Shown piece after piece: positions 37,174 to 46,266 of a stretch of 64,000 nucleotides of DNA. The notes under the pieces were generated by a model that made no database searches, was not told the origin of the DNA, and worked only from the letters and a program-made list of their open reading frames with translations. Position 1 is the stretch's first letter. Every line of letters begins with the position of its first letter. The stretch comes from Roseicitreum antarcticum (GTDB taxonomy: Bacteria > Pseudomonadota > Alphaproteobacteria > Rhodobacterales > Rhodobacteraceae). The stretch spans positions 1,860,001-1,924,000 of the forward strand of contig NZ_CP061498.1 of the NCBI RefSeq assembly GCF_014681765.1, given 5' to 3'. Position numbers and translations under genes: made by a program.

Positions 37174-38415
37174 ATGCCCAAACTCGATCTGGCATACGTC
37201 CGTAAGCAGTTCCCTGCCCTTACCGACGATGTAGCGTTTCTGGATAATGCCGGAGGGTCTCAGATAGCCAGGCCGGTGTTTGACAGGATCAGCGAGTTCA
37301 TGTTCTCGGCAAACGTCCAACTGGGTGCGACCTACAGCACGTCGGTCGCAGCCTCCCGGAAGGTTGCTGACGGACGGGCGGCGCTTGCCACGCTGCTGAA
37401 CGCCGACCGCGCCGAAGAGGTCGTGATGGGCGCTACGGCTACCCAGCTGTTCGATCAACTCGCACAAGCTCTGGTGCAGCACTGGGAGCCGGGCGACGAG
37501 GTCGTCGTCTCGAATTTTGACCACGAAGCGAACATCGGCCCGTGGCGGCGTCTGGAACAGCGCGGTATCATCGTGAAGACATGGGAGCTTCCGATAGGAG
37601 AACACCGGCCGGGACCGGAAAGCCTTGCGCCGCTTCTGGGGCCGAAAACCCGTCTGGTGGCCATGACCCATTGCTCGAACATCTTCGGCAGCATCAACGA
37701 CGTGCGTGCCGTAGCAGACCTGGTTCACGACCACGGCGCGATGATATGCGTCGACGGGGTGGCCTATGCCCCACACAGGGCCATCGACGTCAAGGCGCTG
37801 GATGCCGATTTCTACGGCTTTTCCGTCTACAAAACATATGGGCCGCACCACGCGGCGCTTTACGGCAAGTATCATCTGCTGCGCCACAAAGCCGGCAACC
37901 TCAATCACTACTTCTATGGCGAGGATCGCGTTCCCAACAAACTGGAACCGGGCAACCCAAACTACGAACTCGCCTATTCCTGTGTCGGCGTGATAGAATA
38001 CTTAGAAGGCCTCGCCGCTGCGCACGGCATCAACGCCAAAGGCCGCGAGGCCGTTGAAGTTGCTTTCAACATGATCGCCGATCACGAGGCGGCACTCTGC
38101 GAACGCATGCTGGCCTATCTGCGCCGCCGCGACGACGTGACGATCGTCGGCGACCCGTCGTCGGACCGCGACGCGAGGGTGCCGACGATTTCTTTTGTGA
38201 TTGAGGGGCAGTCCTCGCGCGAGATCGTTGAAGCGGTGGACCCTTCGGGCGTCGGTATCCGTTTCGGCGACTTTCATTCGAAGCGGCTGGTGCAGGCGCT
38301 CGATCTGGGCGACCCGGACGGGGTCATCCGGGTGTCAGCAGTGCATTACAACACGTTCAATGAAATTGACCGGCTTATCGAGCGGCTCGAAAGCCTGCGA
38401 AAAAAAGTTTCATGA
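37174..38415 (+). CDS. class V aminotransferase, cysteine-desulfurase-like
   Basis: A 413-residue fold-type I PLP protein of the cysteine-desulfurase-like subgroup. It has FLDNAGGSQIARPV at the start, SNFDHEANIGPWRRLEQRG, VDGVAYAPHRAIDVKALDAD, and the PLP lysine in FSVYKTYGPHHAALYGK. It lacks the flexible loop cysteine pattern of NifS/IscS enzymes, so a lyase or aminotransferase role on an amino acid is more likely. It diverges from the amino-acid importer and precedes the regulator and hydantoinase. ATG 37174 is preferred over the in-frame GTG 37168. Confidence 0.85.
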   Translation: MPKLDLAYVRKQFPALTDDVAFLDNAGGSQIARPVFDRISEFMFSANVQLGATYSTSVAASRKVADGRAALATLLNADRAEEVVMGATATQLFDQLAQALVQHWEPGDEVVVSNFDHEANIGPWRRLEQRGIIVKTWELPIGEHRPGPESLAPLLGPKTRLVAMTHCSNIFGSINDVRAVADLVHDHGAMICVDGVAYAPHRAIDVKALDADFYGFSVYKTYGPHHAALYGKYHLLRHKAGNLNHYFYGEDRVPNKLEPGNPNYELAYSCVGVIEYLEGLAAAHGINAKGREAVEVAFNMIADHEAALCERMLAYLRRRDDVTIVGDPSSDRDARVPTISFVIEGQSSREIVEAVDPSGVGIRFGDFHSKRLVQALDLGDPDGVIRVSAVHYNTFNEIDRLIERLESLRKKVS

Positions 38416-38614
38416 CGATACCTGCACCAAGGTCGCGAACCGCGTCATGTTGACAGACCAAGGCCCGATTGTGGCAGTTGCCGGGACTGCAAAGTTCTTC
38501 CATAACGCGCTGACGAAGTGCGACGGGGCGGTTATGTATTAGGGCCTTGCGCATTGAAACGGAGGCACGTCCAAAAGATGGTCACTTACTGCATACGTTC
38601 CGGAGCGCGCGCCG

Positions 38615-39505
38615 ATGTCTGACACTCGCATCGATCCAGAAGAAACAGACAAACCGCAGAGTGTGGATGCGTTTCGGGGTCGCCTTCTGACCGAACGACG
38701 TCTTTTCACGAACCGGATGCTCGAAGCGGGGGCCTGGGTGCTCGACAACCAGAGGATCGTCGCGCTGGAGACCCTGTCAGTCATGGCCCACAAGTCGAAG
38801 CTCACGCCGTCGATCTTTGTCAGACTGGCGAAGGCGATGGGGTTTGACGGTTTTTCGGACATGCAAAAGCTGTTTCGTGCGCCCCTGCACGAGGTCTATC
38901 CGGCGTCGCTTTCCGAGAGGATTTCCCACAGCCAGGGCGATGAGGTCGTTCACGACCCCGCCGACATAAGCGCGGTGGGGCGATCATTCTGCCGGGCCAA
39001 CAGTGCCTCCCTCGCACATCTGAGCGGTCGGTTCGGCGAGCTTCCGCTCAATGCCGCCATCGACCGGATTATGGCAGCACGAACCGTGCACATCATTGGG
39101 CTCGACCGATCGTTTCCGGTGGCCGCATACTTATCCTACGCGTTGCGCCGGGCGGATATACAGACGATTCAGATCACCGGCATAGGCAGCCAGGCTTCGG
39201 ACCAGGTCGCCGTCATGCGGCCAGATGATCTGCTAGTTTCGATCAGCTTCCCTCCTTATGCGCAGACCACGCTGGACGCCACGTCGGCCGCACGCGCCGC
39301 CGGCCACAAGGTGATCGCCATAACCGATTCACCGGTTAGCCCAATCACTGAAGATGCGGCGGAAGTACTGACTGTGGACGACGCAGAGTTGCACGGCTTT
39401 CGTTCGCTCACCGCAGTTATGAGCCTCGTCCAGACCCTCGCGATCGGTCTTGCCTATCGGCGCCGCGACGCAGGCGATCTCGACCTCGACCAGATCAACG
39501 CCTGA
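38615..39505 (+). CDS. RpiR/MurR family transcriptional regulator
   Basis: A 296-residue regulator. The N-terminal HTH_6 domain spans residues about 15-90 (IVALETLSVMAHKSKLTPSI, then FVRLAKAMGFDGFSDMQKLF). A SIS domain follows (VHIIGLDRSFPVAAYLSYAL, later DDLLVSISFPPYAQTTLDAT). SIS domains usually bind a phosphosugar, but RpiR-type regulators of amino-acid and hydantoin genes are also known. It lies 11 bases before the hydantoinase gene and probably controls this cassette. Confidence 0.9.
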   Translation: MSDTRIDPEETDKPQSVDAFRGRLLTERRLFTNRMLEAGAWVLDNQRIVALETLSVMAHKSKLTPSIFVRLAKAMGFDGFSDMQKLFRAPLHEVYPASLSERISHSQGDEVVHDPADISAVGRSFCRANSASLAHLSGRFGELPLNAAIDRIMAARTVHIIGLDRSFPVAAYLSYALRRADIQTIQITGIGSQASDQVAVMRPDDLLVSISFPPYAQTTLDATSAARAAGHKVIAITDSPVSPITEDAAEVLTVDDAELHGFRSLTAVMSLVQTLAIGLAYRRRDAGDLDLDQINA

Positions 39506-39516
39506 AAGGAACTCGA

Positions 39517-40902
39517 ATGCGATACGACCTCATTATCGCCAATGGCACGGTCGCCACTGCTGCGGACGTTTTCAAGGCCGATATCGGGATTCGCGACGGC
39601 CGAATCGTGCAGATCGGCGGCGAGATGGACGACGCGACGCGGGTGATCGACGCGACCGGACGGTACGTGTTGCCTGGTGGCATCGACAGCCATGTTCATA
39701 TCGCTCAACCCTCAGGGCCGGGCATCGTGATGGCCGACGATTTCGACAGCGCCACGCGGGCTGCGGCCTTCGGCGGCAACACGACAGTAATGCCTTTCTG
39801 CCTGCAAGAACGCGGGCAGTCGCTTGCCGCCACATTCCGTGATTACCGCGAAAAGGCCAAGGGTGCGCATGTCGATTTCGGGTTTCACATGATCGTCACC
39901 GATCCGACGCCGCAGGTGCTCGGCCAGGAACTGCCCGCACTAATCGCGGAGGGGCAACGGTCAGTAAAGGTGTTCATGACATATGAGGCGATGCGCCTGG
40001 ACGATGCTGGGATCCTCGCCACGATGGAAGTAGCACGACGGCATGGCGCGAAAGTCATGGTTCATTGCGAGAACGAGGATGTCATCGCGTTCCTCGCGGC
40101 CCGCGCGGCGGAAGCCGGCGATATTGCGCCGCGCGCCCACGCGACGACCCGGCCCGTGGCCGCCGAACGGGAGGCCACCCACCGCGCCCTTACGCTGGCC
40201 GAGGTCGTCGACGTCCCGATCGTCATCGTCCACGTCTCCAACGGCGCCGCAATCGACGAGATCGCACGCGCACGCGCACGCGGGGTCAACATTACAGCCG
40301 AAACATGCCCGCAGTATCTGGTGCTTCAGGCCGACGACCTGGAACGGGACAACTGGGAAGGGGCCAAGTTTGTATGCTCGCCGCCGCCGCGCGACATGGT
40401 GGAGCAGCAGAATTGCTGGCGTGGCATTCAAACCGGTCTGTTCGATCTCTTTTCATCTGACCATTGTCCGTTCCGGTACGAGGACGATCAGGGCAAACGC
40501 AATCCGGCGGGGCTGCGCAGCTTCAGGCACATCCCGAACGGAATCCCTGGAATCGAAACGCGCTTGCCCATCCTTTTTTCCGAGGGCGTCATGAAGGGGC
40601 GGATCGACTTGACACGTTTCGTGGCGCTGACATCAACGAACCACGCCCGCACGTACGACATGTATCCGCGGAAAGGCACCATCGCGATCGGTGCGGATGC
40701 CGACATCACGATCTGGGATCCGCAGATACGCAGGACGATCCGGCACGCTGAGTTGCACGATGCGGCGGATTACAGCCCTTACGAAGGGTTCGAAGTGACT
40801 GGCTGGCCCGAAACTGTCATCTTGCGCGGCATCTTGATTGTTGAAGGAGGGACGATGACGGCTCGTGCTATCGGGACCGAAGTTCCGCGGGGCGGTTCAT
40901 AG
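39517..40902 (+). CDS. dihydropyrimidinase / D-hydantoinase
   Basis: A 461-residue amidohydrolase. Metal ligands appear in order as GGIDSHVHIAQP, the carboxylated-lysine region QRSVKVFMTYE, VMVHCENED, VIVHVSNGAA and LFSSDHCPFR. The enzyme opens dihydropyrimidine or hydantoin rings to N-carbamoyl amino acids. AAAGGAA precedes ATG 39517. With the importer and regulator it suggests a scavenging route for a cyclic ureide, but no N-carbamoylase is in the cassette, so the next step must be elsewhere or be done by an unrecognised enzyme. Confidence 0.92.
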   Translation: MRYDLIIANGTVATAADVFKADIGIRDGRIVQIGGEMDDATRVIDATGRYVLPGGIDSHVHIAQPSGPGIVMADDFDSATRAAAFGGNTTVMPFCLQERGQSLAATFRDYREKAKGAHVDFGFHMIVTDPTPQVLGQELPALIAEGQRSVKVFMTYEAMRLDDAGILATMEVARRHGAKVMVHCENEDVIAFLAARAAEAGDIAPRAHATTRPVAAEREATHRALTLAEVVDVPIVIVHVSNGAAIDEIARARARGVNITAETCPQYLVLQADDLERDNWEGAKFVCSPPPRDMVEQQNCWRGIQTGLFDLFSSDHCPFRYEDDQGKRNPAGLRSFRHIPNGIPGIETRLPILFSEGVMKGRIDLTRFVALTSTNHARTYDMYPRKGTIAIGADADITIWDPQIRRTIRHAELHDAADYSPYEGFEVTGWPETVILRGILIVEGGTMTARAIGTEVPRGGS

Positions 40903-40963
40903 TCCGGGTCGGCCGGGGCCCAAAGTAGCCCCCGACCATATGACAAGCGCGGTCATCCAAAGC

Positions 40964-41420
40964 GCGTTGTTGCAGAACTCTGACCGCAAAGGATTCACAT
41001 CACGAATCCAGGTGGTTAGACGGGTGGCATGAGCAAGCCCGAGCCCGCCCGCTACCGCACGACGCACTGGTCCGCCTACAACGCTTCGCTCCGCAATCGC
41101 GGGTCGTTGCTGATCTGGCTGGATAAGGATATAGCCTGACACGTGCCGCATGAAGGCTGCCCTGGGCGCCAGCCGATCTTCTCAGACGCGGCGATCCAGT
41201 TCTGCTTGTCGATTCAGGTGTTGTTCAAGTTGCCGCTGCGGCAGACCGCCGGGATGGTGGCGAGCCTGCTACGCCTGTCGGGGCTGGAGTGGCCTGTTCC
41301 GGACTACTCCACACTGTGCCGCAGACAAAAGACCCTGAAGGTGCAGCCCCCGTATCGCCGCGCCGACGGACCGCTGAACCTGCTGGTGGACAGCACGGGT
41401 GCGCTTTGCTCGACAGCATC
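40964..41420 (+). mobile_element. IS5-type insertion sequence remnant, copy 2
   Basis: The left end GCGTTGTTGCAGAACTC and about 300 following bases closely match the copy at 32407, in the same orientation. The frame continues further here (LSGLEWPVPDYSTLCRRQKT, then LLVDSTG), but a TGG-to-TGA change after DKDIA stops it, and the element is broken near 41420. It closes the hydantoinase cassette on the right. Confidence 0.75.
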
Positions 41421-41461
41421 GAAAATCAGCTTCCGCAGATTGAGGCAGGTTCCGTGCCAGC

Positions 41462-41770
41462 CGCGCCCATGTGAACACGCTGATTGCCGCCTCGGGTGGC
41501 ACCATCACCGCCCGCGCCCGCTGGCTGGTGCGTAACAATGGCTATGCAGCAAACGCCGTGGAAAGCTTCGCCAGCAATGTCGTTGGTGATGGCATCAAAT
41601 CCTCGTCGACCATCACCGATGCCACCAAGAAGGAAGAGTTGCAGGCACTCTGGCTGGCCTGGACCGACGATGCTGACGCCGAGGGGCTGACCGATTTCTA
41701 TGGTCTCCAACGCCGGGCCGCCCGCGAGGTGTTACTGTCCGGCGAGGTCTTCATCCGTAAGGGCCGAAAA
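41462..41770 (+). pseudogene. phage portal protein N-terminal fragment (lambda type)
   Basis: The frame around 41471-41770 reads RARWLVRNNGYAANAVESFA, then DFYGLQRRAAREVLLSGEVF and IRKG. This is the conserved N-terminal part of lambda-like portal proteins that form the phage DNA-entry ring. Homology ends about 41760 and the frame closes at 41812. Only about 100 residues of a normally about 500-residue protein remain. Confidence 0.7.
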
Positions 41771-41900
41771 TGCCTGGCGGTTGCGTCGGGAATACTTGGC
41801 ACGGCCTCCTGACAAGATTTAGAATCCATGGGTTCGAGACGCTTTCACATGGCACTCAATAATTCGGGACAAGTCCGAGCCGTCAACAACCGCGCATCAG

Positions 41901-42050
41901 CTATTCATAACGTGGATACCTGGCGTTGAGACCAAGTGCCGCGAAGGCCGCAATCATGAATATAAGGGCGGGTATCAGTGCCGCCTCGATCCTGCCGGTT
42001 GCCTCTGCCAGCGAGCCACCGATCAAAGGAAGCAGGAACGCCGCACTGCG
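41901..42050 (-). pseudogene. MFS transporter C-terminal fragment
   Basis: The minus-strand frame ending at 41901 reads AAFLLPLIGGSLAEATGRIE, then AALIPALIFMIAAFAALGLN and a short tail. This looks like the last transmembrane segments of a major facilitator transporter. Upstream of about 42050 the frame runs into unrelated sequence, so only the tail is present. Confidence 0.5.
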
Positions 42051-42080
42051 CGCACCCAGCCCAGCGCGGAGGGCAGCGTC

Positions 42081-42870
42081 ATGAGCCACGCCGCCACCAA
42101 CTGGGCCATCCAGCAGCGCGGGCTCAAGCCCACCACCAAGATCGTGCTCTGGCATCTCTGCGACCGGTTCAACCCGGATTACGGCTGTTTCCCCTCGCAG
42201 GAGCGGCTAGCGCATGATTGTGAGATCGGGCGCGCCACGCTGAACCGCCATCTTGATGATCTCGAAGCCCGCCACCTGATCCGGCGGATCCGGATGACCG
42301 ACCGCCGGACGGGCCAGCAGCGGCCCACCCGCTATCTGCTGGGCTTCGAGCCGGGCTTTGATCCATCAGGATCCGATGATCCCGGCACGGGCGGCGACGC
42401 CCCATTTGACCTTGATCCTCCCCAAACCGCCATCGCTCTGATCGAAGAGGCTGTCTCTGCTGGCGCGCGCCGTACCATCCATCGCAGCACCCTGGCCGAC
42501 TGGATCGGCGTGGTGGCCTTCCATCTGAGACCCGTCGTCGACCGGCTGGCCGAGCACCTGAAGGGGTCGACCAAGCTGTTCATGGACGAAACCACGGCGC
42601 CGGTCCTCGATCCGGGGCGCGGCCGAACCAAGACAGGCTATCTCTGGGCGCTGGCCCGGGATGATCGAGGCTGGGGCGGCGCCGATCCGCCGGGGGTCGT
42701 CTTCTTCTACGCGCCCGATCGCGGCGGACAGAACGCCGAGACGTTCCTGCGCGGCTTCGATGGTATCGTGCAACTCGATGGCTACCAGGGCTACAACCGC
42801 CTGACGCGTCCCTCCCGCAAGGGCGGCGACCCCATCCGCGTGGCGCATTGCTGGGCGCATGAACGAATAG
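42081..42870 (+). pseudogene. HTH_36-type phage/plasmid protein joined to an IS66 TnpC fragment
   Basis: ATG 42081 has GGAGG upstream. Residues about 1-95 (NWAIQQRGLKPTTKIVLWHL, then GCFPSQERLAHDCEIGRATL) are a winged helix-turn-helix of the HTH_36 kind found in phage and plasmid replication regions. From about 42430 the same frame becomes the middle of an IS66 transposase (STKLFMDETTAPVLDPGRGR and HCWAHER). The junction is near 42365-42430, and the transposase part breaks off near 42870. The open frame of 307 residues is a fusion made by rearrangement. Confidence 0.65.
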
Positions 42871-42892
42871 CCAGGCTTAGACAAATTCAGGA

Positions 42893-43184
42893 TCATCGGC
42901 GGCGCACTGTCAGGATCTTAATTGCATCGCGCACTTCGAAAATGATGTCGTCCAGATTTTCGGGAACAGACACCCGCGAGGCACTCAGCTTCTCCGCCAC
43001 TTGAACCATCGCAACACCCGCCCGGTTCAGTGCCGCGACGGCTTGCTGGTCGATGTCTCTTCCCATCTGCTTGGGGGTGGCGATGTGGTCCAGCAACCCG
43101 CCGCGCATAACGCGGGTCCGGGCGTACTCAGTCAGAGACTTCCCAACATCCGCAGCCGCTGCTTCCAGCTCGGTACGTTCGCTT
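42893..43184 (-). pseudogene. MobC-like plasmid mobilisation protein fragment
   Basis: The minus-strand frame reads RLTPSERTELEAAAADVGKS, then LTEYARTRVMRGGLLDH, ending at 42893 after about 97 codons. The start matches ribbon-helix-helix relaxosome accessory proteins of the MobC kind. No start codon is in frame before LTPSERTE, and the upstream reading frame belongs to another gene, so it is either truncated at its N terminus or joined to foreign DNA there. Confidence 0.45.
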
Positions 43185-43420
43185 GGTGTTAGGCGACATG
43201 GTGGTGATATTAAGAGCTACAAATAGGAACAGGTCGGCATCCCCCTTCGTCTTCATCAAAACTGGCCAACGGCTGATTTCAGATTCACTGTTGATGTGTT
43301 GCCGGGTTTTCACTTCGATGGTAACCGCCCGATTGTCACCGCCTGCCACATGGCAGCCTGATCGCCTAAGACACGTGCATAACGACGTCGGTAGCGACGT
43401 GTCTTATGCGCGGAGGGGTC

Positions 43421-43830
43421 ATGCGGGGCGAAATTCTGGGGGTCGAGCGGCGTCGCCGTTGGGATGACGCGGGTAAGTTGGCGATTGTGAGCGCGGTTTG
43501 TGTGGGCGGCGCGTCGGTGACGCAGGTTGCTCAGCGCCATGAGGTGACCCGTCAGCAGATCTACGCGTGGCGTAGCGAACTGAAGCGGAAGGGCCTCTGG
43601 TCCCCGGATGCAGGGGCACTTTTTGCCGGTCGGCGTGACGCCTGTCCGAGGTGCCAGTCGCTTCGGCCCCACCACCGGTTTCCTGGATCGAGCTTCGTCT
43701 GGCCAAGGGCGCATGCTGCGGTTCGAGAGCGGCATCGGCGACAGGGATCTCACACGGCTGATCCGCGCGTGGATGGAGCATGATCGGGCCGGGCACTGGC
43801 GTTCGCTGTATCTGGCTTGCGGTGTGACTG
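43421..43830 (+). pseudogene. IS66 TnpA accessory protein, frameshifted
   Basis: ATG 43421 with GGAGGG upstream starts RRRRWDDAGKLAIVSAVCVG, then VTRQQIYAWRSELKRKGLW, a typical IS66 TnpA HTH protein. The continuation LFLPVGVTP needs a frame change near 43620 (one T missing from a T-run), and two further compensating one-base changes lie near 43650 and 43711 before RMLRFESGIGDRDLTRLIRA. The exact end cannot be fixed. Confidence 0.75.
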
Positions 43831-44125
43831 ACATGCGCAAGGGGATCGCGGGCTTGGCAGCACTGGCGCAGGATGTGCTGCGCCAGAAGCCGACGGGCGG
43901 TGCGGTGTTCGCGTTTCGGGGACGCAAGGGTGACCGGCTGAAGCTCCTTTATTGGGATGGCCAGGGTTTTGCCTCTATTACAAGGTGCTCCAGCGCGGGC
44001 GCTTTCCCTGGCCGAACACGGCCTCCGGTTCCGCGCGTCTGACCTCCGCGCAATTGGCTATGTTGTGGGAAGGGATCGACTGGCGGCGGCCGGATTGGGG
44101 TGCGCCACCGGCGCGGGTCGGGTAA
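43780..44125 (+). pseudogene. IS66 TnpB (Orf2) protein, frameshifted
   Basis: The expected start is ATG 43780 (MIGPGTGV). After eight or nine codons one base is missing, and the reading YLACGVTDMRKGIAGLAALA, then FAFRGRKGDRLKLLYWDGQG, continues in another frame. A missing T near 43972 again shifts the frame before CLYYKVLQRGRFPWP. The last part ends WRRPDWGAPPARVG at 44125. All IS66 Orf2 landmarks are present, but not in one frame. Confidence 0.75.
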
Positions 44126-44188
44126 TTTTATCCGGCTGAAATGCCTTGTTTTTATGGCCTATTATACTGCCTCGTGGTAATCAGCGGC

Positions 44189-45802
44189 ATGTCGAGCAAT
44201 GCCGCAATCCTGCCCGAAGACCCCGCGCTTTTGAAGGCGATGATCGCTGCCTTGCAGGCAGAGAATGCGCGGATGTCGGCGACAATCCGGGCCCATGACC
44301 AGCTGATCCAGACCCTGCGGTTGCGTATCGCAAAACTGAAGAAGCAGGCTTTTGGCAAATCCTCAGAGAAGGTCGAGCGCGAGATCGAACAGCTTGAACT
44401 GGCGCTGGAAGACCTGCTGATCGCAGCCGCTGAAAGCGAGACTGCCTCCACGGACGAGGATGCTGATGCGACCGCATCCACCAGTAACGATACTGATGCT
44501 CACAAGCCCCGCCGTCGTCCCCGCGTGTCGGATACCACGCCGCGCGAGCGTCGAGAGCTTGACCCCGGCACCTGCTGCCCGGACTGCGGCGGCGACCTGC
44601 GTCTTGTCGGCGAGGATGTCAGCGACATGCTCGACCTGGTCGCGGCACAGCTCAGGGTCTTGCAGATCGCACGCCTGAAGAAGTCCTGCCGCCGGTGTGA
44701 GAAGATGGTGCAGGAACCCGCTCCCAGCCGCCCTATCCCCGGCAGCATGGCGAGCGCCGCGCTGCTGGCCTACGTTCTGATCTCGAAATACGATGACCAT
44801 CTCCCCCTCTATCGCCAGGCCGAAATCTTTGCCCGCATGGGAGCCGATATCCCGGACAGCACGCTGGTCGACTGGTGCGGGCGCGCGATGAAGGTTTTGC
44901 AGCCGCATCGAGAGGATCGAGGCCGATATCATGGCCAGTGACGTGCTTCACGCCGACGACACCCCAATCCGTGTTCTGGATAGATCCTTGCGCGACCAAG
45001 GGCTGGGCAAGGGTGAGGAAGGGCCGGATATGGGCCTATGTGCGCGATCAGCGGCCTTGGGCAGGCGCGTCTCCCCTGGCGCGGTCTACACCTTCGCGCC
45101 GGATTGGAAGGAAGAACACGTCCAGCGCCATCTGGCCAATACCCGCGGCATTCTGCAAGCCGACGGCTACAAGGGGTATGCCAAGCTCTATGAACCGGAA
45201 CGTGACAGCCCGCCCCGCCTGCGCGAAGCGGCATGCTGGGCGCATCTGCGCCGCGACTTCCATGACGAATGGAGCAAGACCAAATCTGCCATTGCCCGCG
45301 AGGCGCTGGATCGGATCGGCGGGCTTTACGACATCGAACGCGAAATCTCTGGTCGTTCTGCGGACACCCGCCTTGCTGCCCGCCAGAGATACAGCGTCCC
45401 AAAGGTCGAGGCCTTCTTCGCATGGTCGGAGAGCCAGCTTGCCCTGATCCCCGGCAAGGGCGATCTGGCCAAAGCCTTCCGCTATGGGATCAGCCGCCGC
45501 GCCGCATTCAGCCTGTTCCTTGAAGATGGCCGGGTCGCCATCGACAACAATCCGGCAGAGCGCGCGCTCAGACCGATTGGAATCGGAAAAAAAATTGGCT
45601 ATTCGCCGGGGCAGACACCGGCGCGGAGACCCTCGCGCGGGCAATGACGGTGATCGAAACAGCCAAGATGAACGGCCTCGATCCCCAAGCGTATCTCACT
45701 GACATCCTCAACCGCATCCACGACCACAAGATCAATCGCCTCGATGAACTACTGCCGTGGAATTGGTCGCCATTCGCCGTCGCAAACGCCGAGGCCGCCT
45801 GA
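44189..45802 (+). pseudogene. IS66 TnpC transposase, frameshifted
   Basis: ATG 44189 opens a frame with a leucine-zipper-like start (ALLKAMIAALQAENARMSAT), QAFGKSSEKVEREIEQLELA, and a zinc-finger part (CCPDCGGDL, CRRCEK). Catalytic-domain landmarks follow: [47 protein letters not shown] and the LDELLPWNW tail. Frame changes are needed near 44902, 45016, 45069 and 45590; the last is a shortened A-run. The stop TGA overlaps the passenger ATG at 45802. Confidence 0.85.
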
Positions 45803-46098
45803 TGGCTGCCATCACCCACATCTGCACCCTCGACTACGTCGCCAAAATGATCGGCGAAGACCTGGAGCTTCTCGAAGCCATCGTCTGGAATGACGACAAC
45901 CTGACCTACGGCTCAATCATCAGCGTTTATACCGGTCCGGAAGAGACCATCACCGCACTGTCAGACTACGGCGTCGAGGAGCTGACCGACATGCTCAGGG
46001 ATGCCCGCAGAACCACCGACAGCTGGCATGAATTCCTCGACGACTTCGTCCATGACAAGGAACTCATCGCCCGCATCAGGGCAAAACCACCGCGGTAA
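45802..46098 (+). CDS. small IS66 passenger protein of unknown function
   Basis: A 98-residue protein starting MAAITHICTLDYVAKMIGED. It begins on the TnpC stop codon (TGATG) and ends 15 bases before the right inverted repeat, so it belongs to the element. The sequence is acidic and shows no domain I recognise. It is the only gene of this IS66 copy whose frame is intact. Confidence 0.6.
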   Translation: MAAITHICTLDYVAKMIGEDLELLEAIVWNDDNLTYGSIISVYTGPEETITALSDYGVEELTDMLRDARRTTDSWHEFLDDFVHDKELIARIRAKPPR

Positions 46099-46266
46099 CA
46101 ATCGGCCGGTTACCTTCGATGGACAAGGTGCCATGGTCGACCACTACCATAAGGTCATGCCCTAGGGCACCAGCTGGACTGGCGTAGGCTGCATAACCAA
46201 GGCTATTCAGCTTCGCTAAGGCCAAAGCTTCGCCGAGCTCACGTGCTTGCTGGTGTGCCAGTTTCT

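Larger units (their letters stand above)
43321..46113 (+). mobile_element. IS66-family element, 2793 bp, with 8-bp target duplication
   Basis: The ends are inverted repeats starting GTAACCG (43321 onwards, and the complement of the sequence ending 46113). They match in 20 of the first 22 bases. CTTCGATG occurs immediately outside both ends (43313-43320 and 46114-46121), the 8-bp duplication expected for IS66. Inside are tnpA, tnpB, tnpC and a passenger gene. The three transposition genes all contain small indels relative to a plausible intact frame. Confidence 0.92.

Noticed and set aside
37174-38415. A true cysteine desulfurase (IscS/SufS)
   Set aside because: No Isc or Suf partner genes are nearby, and the protein belongs to the desulfurase-like subgroup lacking the usual mobile-loop cysteine pattern.
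38447-38542. A 31-codon ORF between the class V gene and the RpiR gene
   Set aside because: It has no ribosome site and no recognisable features. It may be chance.
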